Source: an uncultured bacterium
GTDB taxonomy: Bacteria > Spirochaetota > Spirochaetia > Sphaerochaetales > Sphaerochaetaceae
Reading direction: 5' to 3'
DNA: 6,662 nt
Assembly: GCA_905215015.1 (NCBI GenBank)
Contig: CAJMOS010000132.1
Location: 1-6,662, forward strand
In this document: piece by piece, positions 1 through 6,564 of the stretch
Layout: each line of letters starts with the position of its first letter
How positions within the stretch are numbered: the first letter of the stretch is position 1
Program-made: the position numbers and the translations under genes
The notes under the pieces: model-generated
The model's input: the letters and a program-made list of their open reading frames with translations, nothing else
What the model was told of the DNA's origin: nothing
Database searches by the model: none

Positions 1-2
1 AT

Positions 3-185
3 GACGGCACTAAGCCGATAATTGTAGAGGCCCAAGAAGGAATTCTATCATGGACGGAATTTGCATCTGAACTGAAAAAGCAGACATACCATGGCAATAT
101 CACGGTCTCGCATGAATATTCCGACCAGCTACACGTAAAAGAGCATTTGCGGCACGATGCAGCGTATTTGAAGATGATTCTTTGA
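3..185 (+). CDS. Probable sugar phosphate isomerase/epimerase (TIM barrel), C-terminal fragment
   Basis: Only the last 60 codons are present, in frame 3, ending at TGA 183-185; the rest lies before the window. The visible peptide (DGTKPIIVEAQEGILSW... to ...HLRHDAAYLKMIL) has the layout of the C-terminus of the xylose-isomerase-like / AP-endonuclease-2 family: a G-x-(I/L)-x-W segment, a helix, a HG-x-(I/L)-T-V strand followed by an acidic residue and tyrosine, and a closing helix ending in YL-x-x-(I/L)L. Members isomerise or epimerise sugars or cyclitols in the cytoplasm and are common beside sugar ABC importers. The stop is 11 nt before the preferred start of the first permease, which indicates co-transcription. 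The family call rests on pattern memory of a short tail, so it is only moderately sure and no substrate can be named. Confidence 0.55.
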   Translation, partial: DGTKPIIVEAQEGILSWTEFASELKKQTYHGNITVSHEYSDQLHVKEHLRHDAAYLKMIL

Positions 186-187
186 GG
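184..187 (+). promoter_or_regulatory. Shine-Dalgarno site of the first permease gene
   Basis: GAGG lies 9 nt before ATG 197 and overlaps the stop codon of the upstream isomerase fragment. It decides the start: a TTG at 182 in the same frame would put this site inside the gene and has no good ribosome site of its own. Confidence 0.6.
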
Positions 188-196
188 AAAACCAAC

Positions 197-1111
197 ATGA
201 GCGAAGCAGTGAGCACCAAACATGTAATATGGAAAAAAAAGGCGATGGACAACTTGACGGGATATTTGTTCCTTACCCCTTGGCTGATTGGACTTTTGTC
301 TTTCACCATCATACCGATTCTTGTGTCCTTATATTTGGCATTTACTGATTACAATATGTTGACTCCACCCCAGTGGATTGGGTTGCAGAACTTTCAGAAG
401 CTGGTTTCCGACCCTCGCTTCCAGAAGAGCGTGAAAGTCACTCTTAAATTCGTTTTCATCGGGGTGCCACTCAAATTGATCTTCGCCCTGCTAGTCGCGA
501 TGATCTTGAACCAGAAAATTTCTGGCTTGTCGGTCTACCGTGCGGTTTATTATCTTCCATCGCTGTTAGGTTCCAGCGTTGCCGTTTCCATCCTTTGGAG
601 ACAGGTATTCAACAAGCGGGGGCTCTTCAATCAGTTTCTGGCATTGTTTGGTATCGCGGGAAAGAACTGGATCGCATCCCCTAGTACAGCTCTCGGCACC
701 GTCATCATCTTGGCAATCTGGCAATTCGGCTCTCCAATGTTGATTTTCCTCGCTGGGCTGAAACAGATTCCTCAAGAACTCTACGAATCGGCAGATATTG
801 ATGGAGCGGGGCATCTTAGGAAATTCCTGCGGATTACGCTCCCTCTTCTGTCGCCGACTCTTTTCTTTAATTTGGTCATGCAGGTAATCAACGCCATGCA
901 GTCGTTCAACGCCTGTTACATCATCAGCGGTGGTACTGGCGGCCCTGTCGACAGCACGTTACTCCTCTCCCTGTACCTTTATTTGAACGGTTTCGCTTAT
1001 TTTAAGATGGGATACGCTTCAGCAATCGCCTGGATTATTGTGGCATTTGTGGCAGTTATTACCTTCTTCCAGTTCTATTTCTCGAAAAAGTGGGTGTTCT
1101 ATGAAAGTTAA
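197..1111 (+). CDS. Sugar ABC transporter permease, MalF/UgpA type
   Basis: A 304-residue inner-membrane subunit of a binding-protein-dependent (CUT1-type) sugar importer. It forms the translocation pore together with the next gene product. About six hydrophobic segments are visible, roughly at residues 21-49, 80-105, 115-136, 164-188, 219-239 and 271-295. The cytoplasmic EAA loop that contacts the ATPase is clear: E197-S-A followed by D202-G203-A and, twelve residues on, L215-P216. The PPQWIGLQNFQKL segment (residues 57-69) after the first helix is also typical of MalF-type permeases, as is the usual length near 300. ATG 197 is chosen over in-frame TTG 182 because of the GAGG site. The gene runs 11 nt into the following permease gene, which implies translational coupling. 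No solute-binding protein or ATPase gene is in the window, so the transported sugar is unknown. From context an oligosaccharide or glycoside with sugar acids is plausible. Confidence 0.93.
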   Translation: MSEAVSTKHVIWKKKAMDNLTGYLFLTPWLIGLLSFTIIPILVSLYLAFTDYNMLTPPQWIGLQNFQKLVSDPRFQKSVKVTLKFVFIGVPLKLIFALLVAMILNQKISGLSVYRAVYYLPSLLGSSVAVSILWRQVFNKRGLFNQFLALFGIAGKNWIASPSTALGTVIILAIWQFGSPMLIFLAGLKQIPQELYESADIDGAGHLRKFLRITLPLLSPTLFFNLVMQVINAMQSFNACYIISGGTGGPVDSTLLLSLYLYLNGFAYFKMGYASAIAWIIVAFVAVITFFQFYFSKKWVFYES

Positions 1112-1955
1112 CGCAAGAACGAAAAAATATGTCAATCTGGGGTTTACTCATACCTTCATAATTCTCTTTGGTTTGTTTATGATTTATCCTCTTGCATGGA
1201 TGGTATTCAGCTCCTTCCGATTCGATGAGGATATATTCAAACCAATTGATTTCCAGGACCTCTCGTTCACGTTGCAAAACTATATTGTTGGATGGCAGGG
1301 ATTTTCCCGCTATACTTTTGCTACCTTCTATAAGAACTCGTTCGTGGTGACATTCCTGGTTGTCCTAGGTATGGTGGTTAGCTCAACACTCACAGCATTT
1401 GCCTTTGCAAAGCTCGATTTCTCAGGGAAGAAATTCTTTTTCTCCATTATGCTTCTGACTCTCATGTTGCCCAAGCACGTGAAAATCATTCCGCAGTACA
1501 TCATTTTTTCGAAACTACATTGGGTCAATACGTTCTTTCCTCTGATTGTGCCTTCGTTTTTCGGAGTCCAAGGGTTCTTTATTTTCCAGATGGTGCAGTA
1601 CATCAGGACCATTCCGAACACCTTGTTTGAGGCTGCAAAGATGGATGGATGTTCAATCGTAAAAATCTACAGCCGGATTGTCGTTCCGCTTTCCATTCCG
1701 ACCATCATTACCGCAGTCCTTTTGTGTTTTATGTGGACATGGAATGATTTCTTCAGCCAACTTCTGTATTTGAGTGATGTCGCGAAAATGACCATTTCGG
1801 TCGCTTTGAGAATGTTTATTGACGCAACAGGCTCGAGTTCATGGGGAGCCATGTTCGCTATGTCGGTTCTGTCGTTGACGCCGTTGTTTGCAATATTTCT
1901 TCTGTTCCAGCGTTATATCGTTGACGGTATCACTTCAGGGGCGCTCAAGGGGTAG
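1101..1955 (+). CDS. Sugar ABC transporter permease, MalG/UgpE type
   Basis: A 284-residue partner permease of the same importer. Hydrophobic segments lie roughly at residues 12-37, 80-104, 112-133, 145-166, 199-221 and 249-269. The EAA loop is E177-A-A followed by D182-G183 and VP at 195-196. The C-terminus QRYIVDGITSGALKG is the hallmark ending of MalG-type subunits, which supports an intact 3' end. ATG 1101 lies inside the end of the upstream permease gene (11-nt overlap). Only a weak GTGGG precedes it, so translation is probably coupled to that gene. The in-frame ATG at 1038 would add 21 non-hydrophobic, non-family residues read out of frame through the upstream gene and is rejected. The next gene starts 36 nt downstream with its own good ribosome site. 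Confidence 0.93.
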   Translation: MKVNARTKKYVNLGFTHTFIILFGLFMIYPLAWMVFSSFRFDEDIFKPIDFQDLSFTLQNYIVGWQGFSRYTFATFYKNSFVVTFLVVLGMVVSSTLTAFAFAKLDFSGKKFFFSIMLLTLMLPKHVKIIPQYIIFSKLHWVNTFFPLIVPSFFGVQGFFIFQMVQYIRTIPNTLFEAAKMDGCSIVKIYSRIVVPLSIPTIITAVLLCFMWTWNDFFSQLLYLSDVAKMTISVALRMFIDATGSSSWGAMFAMSVLSLTPLFAIFLLFQRYIVDGITSGALKG

Positions 1956-1991
1956 ATACAAGAGGAAATTAATAATAGAGAGGAAAATCAG

Positions 1992-3005
1992 ATGAGAGAA
2001 AGTAAAATTGTTTTACTGTATACGAATTACCCAGAAATATATCAGCAAAAGCTGAATTCAGCATTTCTGAATGCAGGATTCCAGGTGGTTTGGGTCAATC
2101 CCCAGGAAGAAAATAGCAAACAAAAGGCGCTGGACGTTCTGAAGAAAGCTGCCGTCGCGATTCTCGGCGGAGGTCTCCCGATGGCAGACATCCTTTTGGC
2201 GCCAAACCTTCGCTGGCTTCACTATGACTGGGTGGGAATCGAGAAGGGTATTTCCGCCCAGCTGTTTGAGAAAGGAGTGTTAGTAACTAATGGTTCCGGC
2301 AGGAATTCCATATGTCTTTCCGAGCATGTTTTTTATTTTATATTCACGCTGGATTACGGAACGCGGGAGATTTTCGCCGCGCAGGAAGCCCATCATTGGG
2401 GAGTAGATCATGTGAATCCCTATACGTCACTCTATGGTAAGACCTTATTGACCGTAGGAACAGGAAGTATCGCACGGGAGGTTGCCAAACGGGCAAAGGC
2501 GTTCGAGATGCGTACGTTAGGCTTCTGCAGAACGAAAAAATCTCTGGATTATTACGACCAGGTATATTCGGGGGAAGAGGGAAACGAACTTGATGACCTG
2601 TTGCCCTTGGCGGACTATGTAATTCTTGCAGTTCCCTTGAATACGGAAAGCTATCATCTGATTGATTATGCTCGACTAAAGAAAATGAGACCGACGGCGT
2701 ATTTGATTAATATCTGCCGGGGAGCTGTGGTGGATACGAACAGTCTTGTCCGGGCCTTGCAGGAGCATGTGATTGCCGGTGCTGGATGTGACACGTTCGA
2801 GCAAGAACCACTTTCTGAAGAGAGTCCCTTATGGGATTTGAAGAATCTGGTGATTACTCCCCATAGCACACCTCAGAGCCCGTTGAAGTTCGAGATTGGA
2901 ATATCCAATATTATTTCGAATATCTCCAATTATCTTGGAAATCGGAAAATGGTGAACCAACAGACGATACAGGATGTGTTCATCCCGAGAGAAGCGCGTG
3001 CATAG
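1992..3005 (+). CDS. D-isomer-specific 2-hydroxyacid dehydrogenase
   Basis: A 337-residue cytoplasmic oxidoreductase that interconverts 2-keto acids and D-2-hydroxy acids with a nicotinamide cofactor. The full domain order of the family is visible: an N-terminal substrate-domain part (about 1-110), the Rossmann domain with VGTGSIA at 155-161, and the return to the substrate domain after about 295. The catalytic triad is present: Arg243 in NICRGAVVD, Glu272 in FEQEP (29 residues after the Arg, the family spacing) and His291 in ITPHS. Arg180 in GFCRTKKS, at the end of the second Rossmann strand, replaces the Asp usual in NAD-dependent members, which suggests NADP(H). This part resembles GhrA-like glyoxylate/hydroxypyruvate reductases. 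ATG 1992 has GAGAGG eight nt upstream. It lies between sugar permeases and a sugar-acid dehydratase, so its substrate is probably a 2-keto acid from the same pathway. The exact substrate is unknown. Confidence 0.88.
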   Translation: MRESKIVLLYTNYPEIYQQKLNSAFLNAGFQVVWVNPQEENSKQKALDVLKKAAVAILGGGLPMADILLAPNLRWLHYDWVGIEKGISAQLFEKGVLVTNGSGRNSICLSEHVFYFIFTLDYGTREIFAAQEAHHWGVDHVNPYTSLYGKTLLTVGTGSIAREVAKRAKAFEMRTLGFCRTKKSLDYYDQVYSGEEGNELDDLLPLADYVILAVPLNTESYHLIDYARLKKMRPTAYLINICRGAVVDTNSLVRALQEHVIAGAGCDTFEQEPLSEESPLWDLKNLVITPHSTPQSPLKFEIGISNIISNISNYLGNRKMVNQQTIQDVFIPREARA

Positions 3006-3010
3006 GAAAA

Positions 3011-3016
3011 GGAAGG
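3011..3016 (+). promoter_or_regulatory. Shine-Dalgarno site of the dehydratase gene
   Basis: GGAAGG, preceded by AAAA, ends 6 nt before ATG 3023. A TTG at 3017 in the same frame directly abuts this site and so cannot use it. This fixes the start at 3023. Confidence 0.6.
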
Positions 3017-3022
3017 TTGCCA

Positions 3023-4780
3023 ATGGAAACAACGCTCAAAAGCCAGAGCATGCGGAAGCTTGCTCCCGAATGGGACCCGCTTCGTCTGGGAACGGGCTGG
3101 AAGAAAGAAGACCTCTCCAAGCCTCAGGTCATGATCGAGAGTACGTTTGGAGACAGCCATCCCGGTTCGGGCCATCTGGACAAGCTGGTCGATGCGGTTC
3201 GGAAGGGCATCCGCGATGCTGGTGGGTTTGGCGCCCGGTATTTCTGCACCGATATCTGTGACGGAGAGAGCCAGGGAACTGATGGAATCAACTTCTCCCT
3301 TGCCAGCAGGGAGATGATCGCCAACATGATCGAGATCCACGCGAACGCCACTCCGTTTGACAGCGGTGTCTTTATCGCCAGTTGCGACAAGGGGATGCCG
3401 GGCAACCTGATCGGACTGTGCAGGGTTGACATTCCCTCCATCGTCGTTCCCGGAGGGACGATGCACGCCGGTCCAAAGATGCTGACGCTGGAGCAACTCG
3501 GCTCCTACAGCGCGAAGTACGAGCGCGGGGAGATTCCCGAGAGCGAGCTGGAATGGGCCAAGCAGAATGCCTGTCCTTCCTGCGGCGCCTGTTCCTTCAT
3601 CGGCACGGCGAGCACCATGCAGATCATGAGCGAGGCGTTGGGACTTGCCTTGCCAGGATCCGCTTTGATGCCCGCTACCAGCAAAGAACTTCTTGGTTAT
3701 GCAGTGAAAGCTGGCAGACAAGCTGTCGAAATCGCGGGAGACGAGGCGATGAGACCGTCACGGATCGTGACGAAGGAGAGCTTTGAGAACGCCATTCTGG
3801 TCCATGCGGCGATCTCGGGGAGCACCAACGCGCTGCTCCATGTGCCGGCGATCGCCCATGAGCTTGGCATCGAGATTACCGGAGAGGATTTCGACCGTCT
3901 CCATCGTGGCGCCTTGTACCTTTTGGACATACGCCCGGCAGGACGCTGGCCGGCTGAGTGTTTCTTCTACGCCGGAGGGGTGCCACGGATCATGGAGCAG
4001 ATCAAGGACAAGCTCCACTTGGACTGCATGACGGTCACCGGGAAAACCCTCGGAGAAAATCTCGAGGAACTGAAGGGAAACGGGTTCTATGACCGCGCCG
4101 AAGAGGGGCTCAGGGAATTCAACCAGCGCTACCAGACCAAACTGATCTGGCAGGATATCATCCGTCCTTCTTCCAAGCCAATCGGCAGGGAAGGGAGTGT
4201 GGCGGTATTGAAAGGAAATCTTGCCCCCGAGGGTGCCGTCATCAAGCATACCGCCTGTCCTAAGGAGATGTTCAAGGCAGTGCTCAGGGCACGTCCGTTC
4301 GACAGCGAGGAGGAATGCCTTGATGCGGTACTGCACCACAGGGTGCAGAAAGGTGATGCCGTGTTCATCAGATACGAGGGGCCGAAGGGTTCCGGTATGC
4401 CCGAGATGTTCTATACCTCCGAGGCCATCTCTAGCGACAAGGAACTTGGCCGTTCGATCGCATTGATCACCGACGGCAGGTTCTCCGGAGCTTCCACGGG
4501 CCCGGTAATCGGCCATGTGAGCCCGGAAGCGACCTCGGGCGGCCCTATTGCCCTTGTCGAGGAGGGGGACCTGATTGAGATCGATATCGAGGAACGGAAG
4601 CTTGACATCGTCGGCATTGCCGGGGTGCGGAAGTCGCCGGAAGAAATTGCGAACGTCCTTGCCGAACGGAAGAAGCGCTGGCATAAACCGAAACCCCGCT
4701 ATGAAAAGGGCGTGCTGAGACTATTCTCCGAACTTGCGGCAAGCCCCATGCGAGGGGCCTACCTGGAGTACGGAAAATAA
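3023..4780 (+). CDS. IlvD/Edd-family dehydratase, probably for a sugar acid
   Basis: A 585-residue cytoplasmic Fe-S dehydratase. Family members convert 2,3-dihydroxy acids or aldonic acids to 2-keto-(3-deoxy) acids. Visible motifs in order: C79-D80-G81 then SLASREMIA; SC121-D122-K123-G; VVPGGTM; CPSCGAC190 followed by GTASTM and EALGLALPGSA; ISGSTNALLHVPAIA; TVTGKTLGENL; LKGNLAPEGAVIK; YEGPKGSGMPEM; and TDGRFS488GAS with GHVSPEA and GGPIALVEEGDLIEIDI. By family analogy D80, D122 and carbamylated K123 bind Mg, C121 and C190 bind the [2Fe-2S] cluster, and S488 is the base. The usual first cluster cysteine (the PC before H-L near residue 47) reads HPGSGHL here. C79 may replace it, as in the YjhG/YagF xylonate dehydratases, which also have a CDG-x-x-QGT segment. 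The sugar-catabolic context and this feature favour an aldonate substrate over branched-chain amino acid synthesis. It starts 17 nt after the dehydrogenase stop. Its GC is near 58%, clearly above the genes before it. Confidence 0.9.
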   Translation: METTLKSQSMRKLAPEWDPLRLGTGWKKEDLSKPQVMIESTFGDSHPGSGHLDKLVDAVRKGIRDAGGFGARYFCTDICDGESQGTDGINFSLASREMIANMIEIHANATPFDSGVFIASCDKGMPGNLIGLCRVDIPSIVVPGGTMHAGPKMLTLEQLGSYSAKYERGEIPESELEWAKQNACPSCGACSFIGTASTMQIMSEALGLALPGSALMPATSKELLGYAVKAGRQAVEIAGDEAMRPSRIVTKESFENAILVHAAISGSTNALLHVPAIAHELGIEITGEDFDRLHRGALYLLDIRPAGRWPAECFFYAGGVPRIMEQIKDKLHLDCMTVTGKTLGENLEELKGNGFYDRAEEGLREFNQRYQTKLIWQDIIRPSSKPIGREGSVAVLKGNLAPEGAVIKHTACPKEMFKAVLRARPFDSEEECLDAVLHHRVQKGDAVFIRYEGPKGSGMPEMFYTSEAISSDKELGRSIALITDGRFSGASTGPVIGHVSPEATSGGPIALVEEGDLIEIDIEERKLDIVGIAGVRKSPEEIANVLAERKKRWHKPKPRYEKGVLRLFSELAASPMRGAYLEYGK

Positions 4781-4816
4781 TTGACAGGCAAACCCGTTGG
4801 CAGCAGACTTTGGACC

Positions 4817-5722
4817 ATGGAAACAATCATTGACGCGCATGCGCATGTCTTCGAGATGTTGCGTGGATTCGGAAGTGGGGGGGAGATGCGTCCCTTGGGG
4901 GACGGCATGGTCCGATGGGCTGATGGTACCAGCCAACGGGTGATTCCGGAGGGTATGGGAGACCGGGCGTTTCCGGCGGAGACCTACCTTGGTGTCATGG
5001 ACACCTACCATATCGAGCGTGCGGTACTGTTGCAGGGAGGCATGCTCGGGTTCGAGAACGAATATGTCGCCGAATGCGTCCAGAAGTATCCCCTACGCTT
5101 CGCCGGGGCGGCGACATTCGATCCTTTTTGCCGTCAGGCCGACGCGATATGCGACCACTTGCTTGGGTCCTTCCGCATCTTCAAGTTCGAGGTCTCCATG
5201 GGCAATGGACTGATGGGAATCCACCATACCTTCCCGCTGGACGGGGAGATGATGATGCGCTTTTACGAAAAGATTGCCCGCAAGGAGCATCCCGTCATCG
5301 CCTTTGATATCGGTTGCATGGAAGAGGAAAGCAACCAGCCGGAGGCGTTAAGGCATATCGCCATGGCATTTCCCAATCTGACCATCGTCATCTGCCACCT
5401 CGCCGGTCCACGGCAGACGCAGGAAGGACTGATGGTCAGGAAATTGGGCATCATGCGTATGCCGAACATCTACTTCGACCTTGCCGCGTTGTTCTGGAAA
5501 ACACGGCCAGGCGCATACCCGTTCCCCGTGGCGCAGAAGTACGCCACCATGGCAAAGGAAATTGTCGGGAGCGACCACCTGATGTGGGGTACCGACAGCC
5601 CGAGCACGCTCTGCAAGGTGCCGATGGCGCAGTTGATCGATTACCTGCTGCCGGCTTTCTCCCCACAGGAACAACAACTTGTCTGGTACGAAACGGCCAA
5701 GAGGATTTACTTTCCCGAGTGA
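4817..5722 (+). CDS. Amidohydrolase-family (amidohydrolase 2) protein, lactonase-like
   Basis: A 301-residue TIM-barrel protein of the amidohydrolase superfamily. Visible elements: D6-A-H8-A-H10 at strand 1 (the HxH metal site), FKFEV near 122-126 (strand 4 Lys), VICH194LAGP (strand 6 His) and MWGTD260SP (strand 8 Asp). These are the hallmarks of the PF04909 group, which includes sugar lactonases, decarboxylases and hydratases. The strand-5 His normally following PV-(I/L) is not seen: the segment reads HPVIAFDIG. Beside a sugar-acid dehydratase, opening an aldonolactone is the best guess, but the substrate is not demonstrated. ATG 4817 is chosen because METIIDAHAH matches the family start. 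An in-frame TTG at 4781, immediately after the dehydratase stop, would add 12 residues and has slightly better ribosome-site spacing (GGA at 4772-4774), so it remains possible. The 3' end overlaps the convergent regulator gene by 16 nt. Confidence 0.82.
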   Translation: METIIDAHAHVFEMLRGFGSGGEMRPLGDGMVRWADGTSQRVIPEGMGDRAFPAETYLGVMDTYHIERAVLLQGGMLGFENEYVAECVQKYPLRFAGAATFDPFCRQADAICDHLLGSFRIFKFEVSMGNGLMGIHHTFPLDGEMMMRFYEKIARKEHPVIAFDIGCMEEESNQPEALRHIAMAFPNLTIVICHLAGPRQTQEGLMVRKLGIMRMPNIYFDLAALFWKTRPGAYPFPVAQKYATMAKEIVGSDHLMWGTDSPSTLCKVPMAQLIDYLLPAFSPQEQQLVWYETAKRIYFPE

Positions 5723-6453
5723 GCGGCCCGCTTCTTGAATTGCTGTGGCGTGGTGTTCCAGTAGCGGCGGAAGGTGCGGCAGAAGTTCTGGGTATCCTGG
5801 TACCCAAGGGTGGTGGCGATGTCCTTGTTGGTGTATTTCTGCCCACTTTTCAGCATGTCCGCCGCTTGTTGCATGCGGGTCTGCAGCAAGTAGTTCTGGA
5901 AGGTGCTTCCCATCGTTTCCTTGAAAAGACGGGAGAGGTAGCTTTGACTGATTGAAAGCTCTCCCGCTACCGATTGCAGGGTGCAGGTCCCCGTCTTGCG
6001 GTGGATGAGGGAGATGGCCTTGGAAATCAACGGGTTGTCCACCGAGGCTTCTGATTCCTTGCAGGTTTCGACCGGCTTCCCGTCCAGTTTCGCCTTGACT
6101 TTCTCCATGGTCGCCGCGATATCGTCGAACGAGGCCGGTTTGACCAGATAGTCCTCGACTCCAAGGCGTAACGCCTGCTGGGCATAGGAGAACTCGCTAT
6201 AGGCGCTCATGATGCAGAAGAGGGGGCTCTTTCCCTGGTCTTTCAATGCCTGGATCAGGTCGAAGCCCGATTGGAAGGGCATGCGGATGTCAGAGAGAAC
6301 CACGTCGACCGGATGTTCCTGGCAGAATGCGACGGCAGAGCGGCAGTCACCAAAGGTGCCTGCAACCACGAATCCATGTGCCTGCCAGGGAAAGCAGGAG
6401 GAGAGACCCTCGCGGAGCTCCTCCTCGTCGTCGACGATGATCAATTGATACAT
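5707..6453 (-). CDS. Response regulator with AraC-type DNA-binding domain (YesN-like)
   Basis: A 248-residue cytoplasmic transcription regulator. The receiver domain spans about residues 1-122: acidic pair D8-D9, phosphoacceptor D55 in LSDIRMP, switch S83 in MSAYSEF, Y102, and K105-P106. A variable linker (about 123-140) leads to the AraC/XylS domain (about 141-243) with two helix-turn-helix units. The first is at about 159-178 (LQSVAGELSISQSYLSRLFK). The second is at about 208-228 and is followed by the family signature TTPQQFKK. Such proteins are usually paired with a histidine kinase sensing carbohydrates and activate neighbouring sugar-use genes. No kinase gene lies on either side here. 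The ATG at 6453 gives the standard MYxxxIVDDE start but has GGAG only 2 nt before it, an unusually tight spacing. It converges on the amidohydrolase gene and diverges from the GH4 gene, so it probably controls one or both. Confidence 0.93.
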   Translation of the reverse strand: MYQLIIVDDEEELREGLSSCFPWQAHGFVVAGTFGDCRSAVAFCQEHPVDVVLSDIRMPFQSGFDLIQALKDQGKSPLFCIMSAYSEFSYAQQALRLGVEDYLVKPASFDDIAATMEKVKAKLDGKPVETCKESEASVDNPLISKAISLIHRKTGTCTLQSVAGELSISQSYLSRLFKETMGSTFQNYLLQTRMQQAADMLKSGQKYTNKDIATTLGYQDTQNFCRTFRRYWNTTPQQFKKRAAHSGK

Positions 6454-6460
6454 GGCTCCA

Positions 6461-6466
6461 ATTATA
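6461..6466 (-). promoter_or_regulatory. Candidate -10 element of the response-regulator gene
   Basis: Read on the - strand this is a perfect TATAAT, 7 nt before the regulator's ATG. No convincing -35 hexamer is seen at 16-18 bp upstream (TGTTCC at 17 bp). If used, transcription would begin almost at the start codon, giving a leaderless or near-leaderless mRNA. The match alone could be chance. Confidence 0.35.
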
Positions 6467-6540
6467 CATCATCCTTCCAATCGGGAACATGGGAATTAGG
6501 ACAAGAAAAGATACTGTTCTGCATGAAATGCGTAGTGGTT

Positions 6541-6554
6541 TTTCCCTAGGGAAA
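6541..6554. promoter_or_regulatory. Perfect 14-bp palindrome, candidate operator
   Basis: TTTCCCTAGGGAAA is a perfect inverted repeat with no spacer, in the 139-bp divergent intergenic region. A third half-site, TAGGGAA at 6564-6570, repeats its right arm (6547-6553) 17 nt downstream. Further GGGAA copies lie at 6483-6487 and 6491-6495. It sits just upstream of the candidate -10 of the GH4 gene, where a repressor or activator could act. It is not followed by a T-run and is too short-looped to be a terminator. Confidence 0.45.
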
Positions 6555-6558
6555 TACG

Positions 6559-6564
6559 GATAAT
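6559..6564 (+). promoter_or_regulatory. Candidate -10 element of the GH4 gene
   Basis: GATAAT matches TATAAT at five of six positions and lies 29 nt before the GTG start. The -35 position 17 bp upstream (TGGTTT) is poor, as often found at activator-dependent promoters. The 14-bp palindrome fills the spacer. This is a sequence-match call only. Confidence 0.3.

Noticed and set aside
2930..3721. 263-codon open frame on the - strand
   Set aside because: It lies antisense to the dehydrogenase end and the dehydratase start, whose motifs are unmistakable. Its peptide shows no recognisable domain, and long antisense frames are expected in GC-rich genes.
3758..4684. 308-codon open frame on the - strand
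   Set aside because: It is the mirror of the C-terminal half of the IlvD/Edd dehydratase, with no ribosome site or family motif.
4832..4841. Palindrome GCGCATGCGC near the start of the amidohydrolase gene
   Set aside because: It arises from the codons for the conserved D-A-H-A-H motif and needs no regulatory explanation.
5314..5955. 213-codon open frame on the + strand across the amidohydrolase/regulator junction
   Set aside because: It is out of frame with the amidohydrolase and antisense to the regulator, and its peptide is low in hydrophobic structure and matches nothing known.
6425..6440. TCGTCGACGA-type palindrome near the regulator start
   Set aside because: It comes from the Asp-Asp-Glu codons of the receiver-domain acidic pocket.
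6541..6554. Palindrome as a transcription terminator
   Set aside because: It has no loop, no GC-rich long stem and no T-run on either side, and both flanking genes diverge from it.
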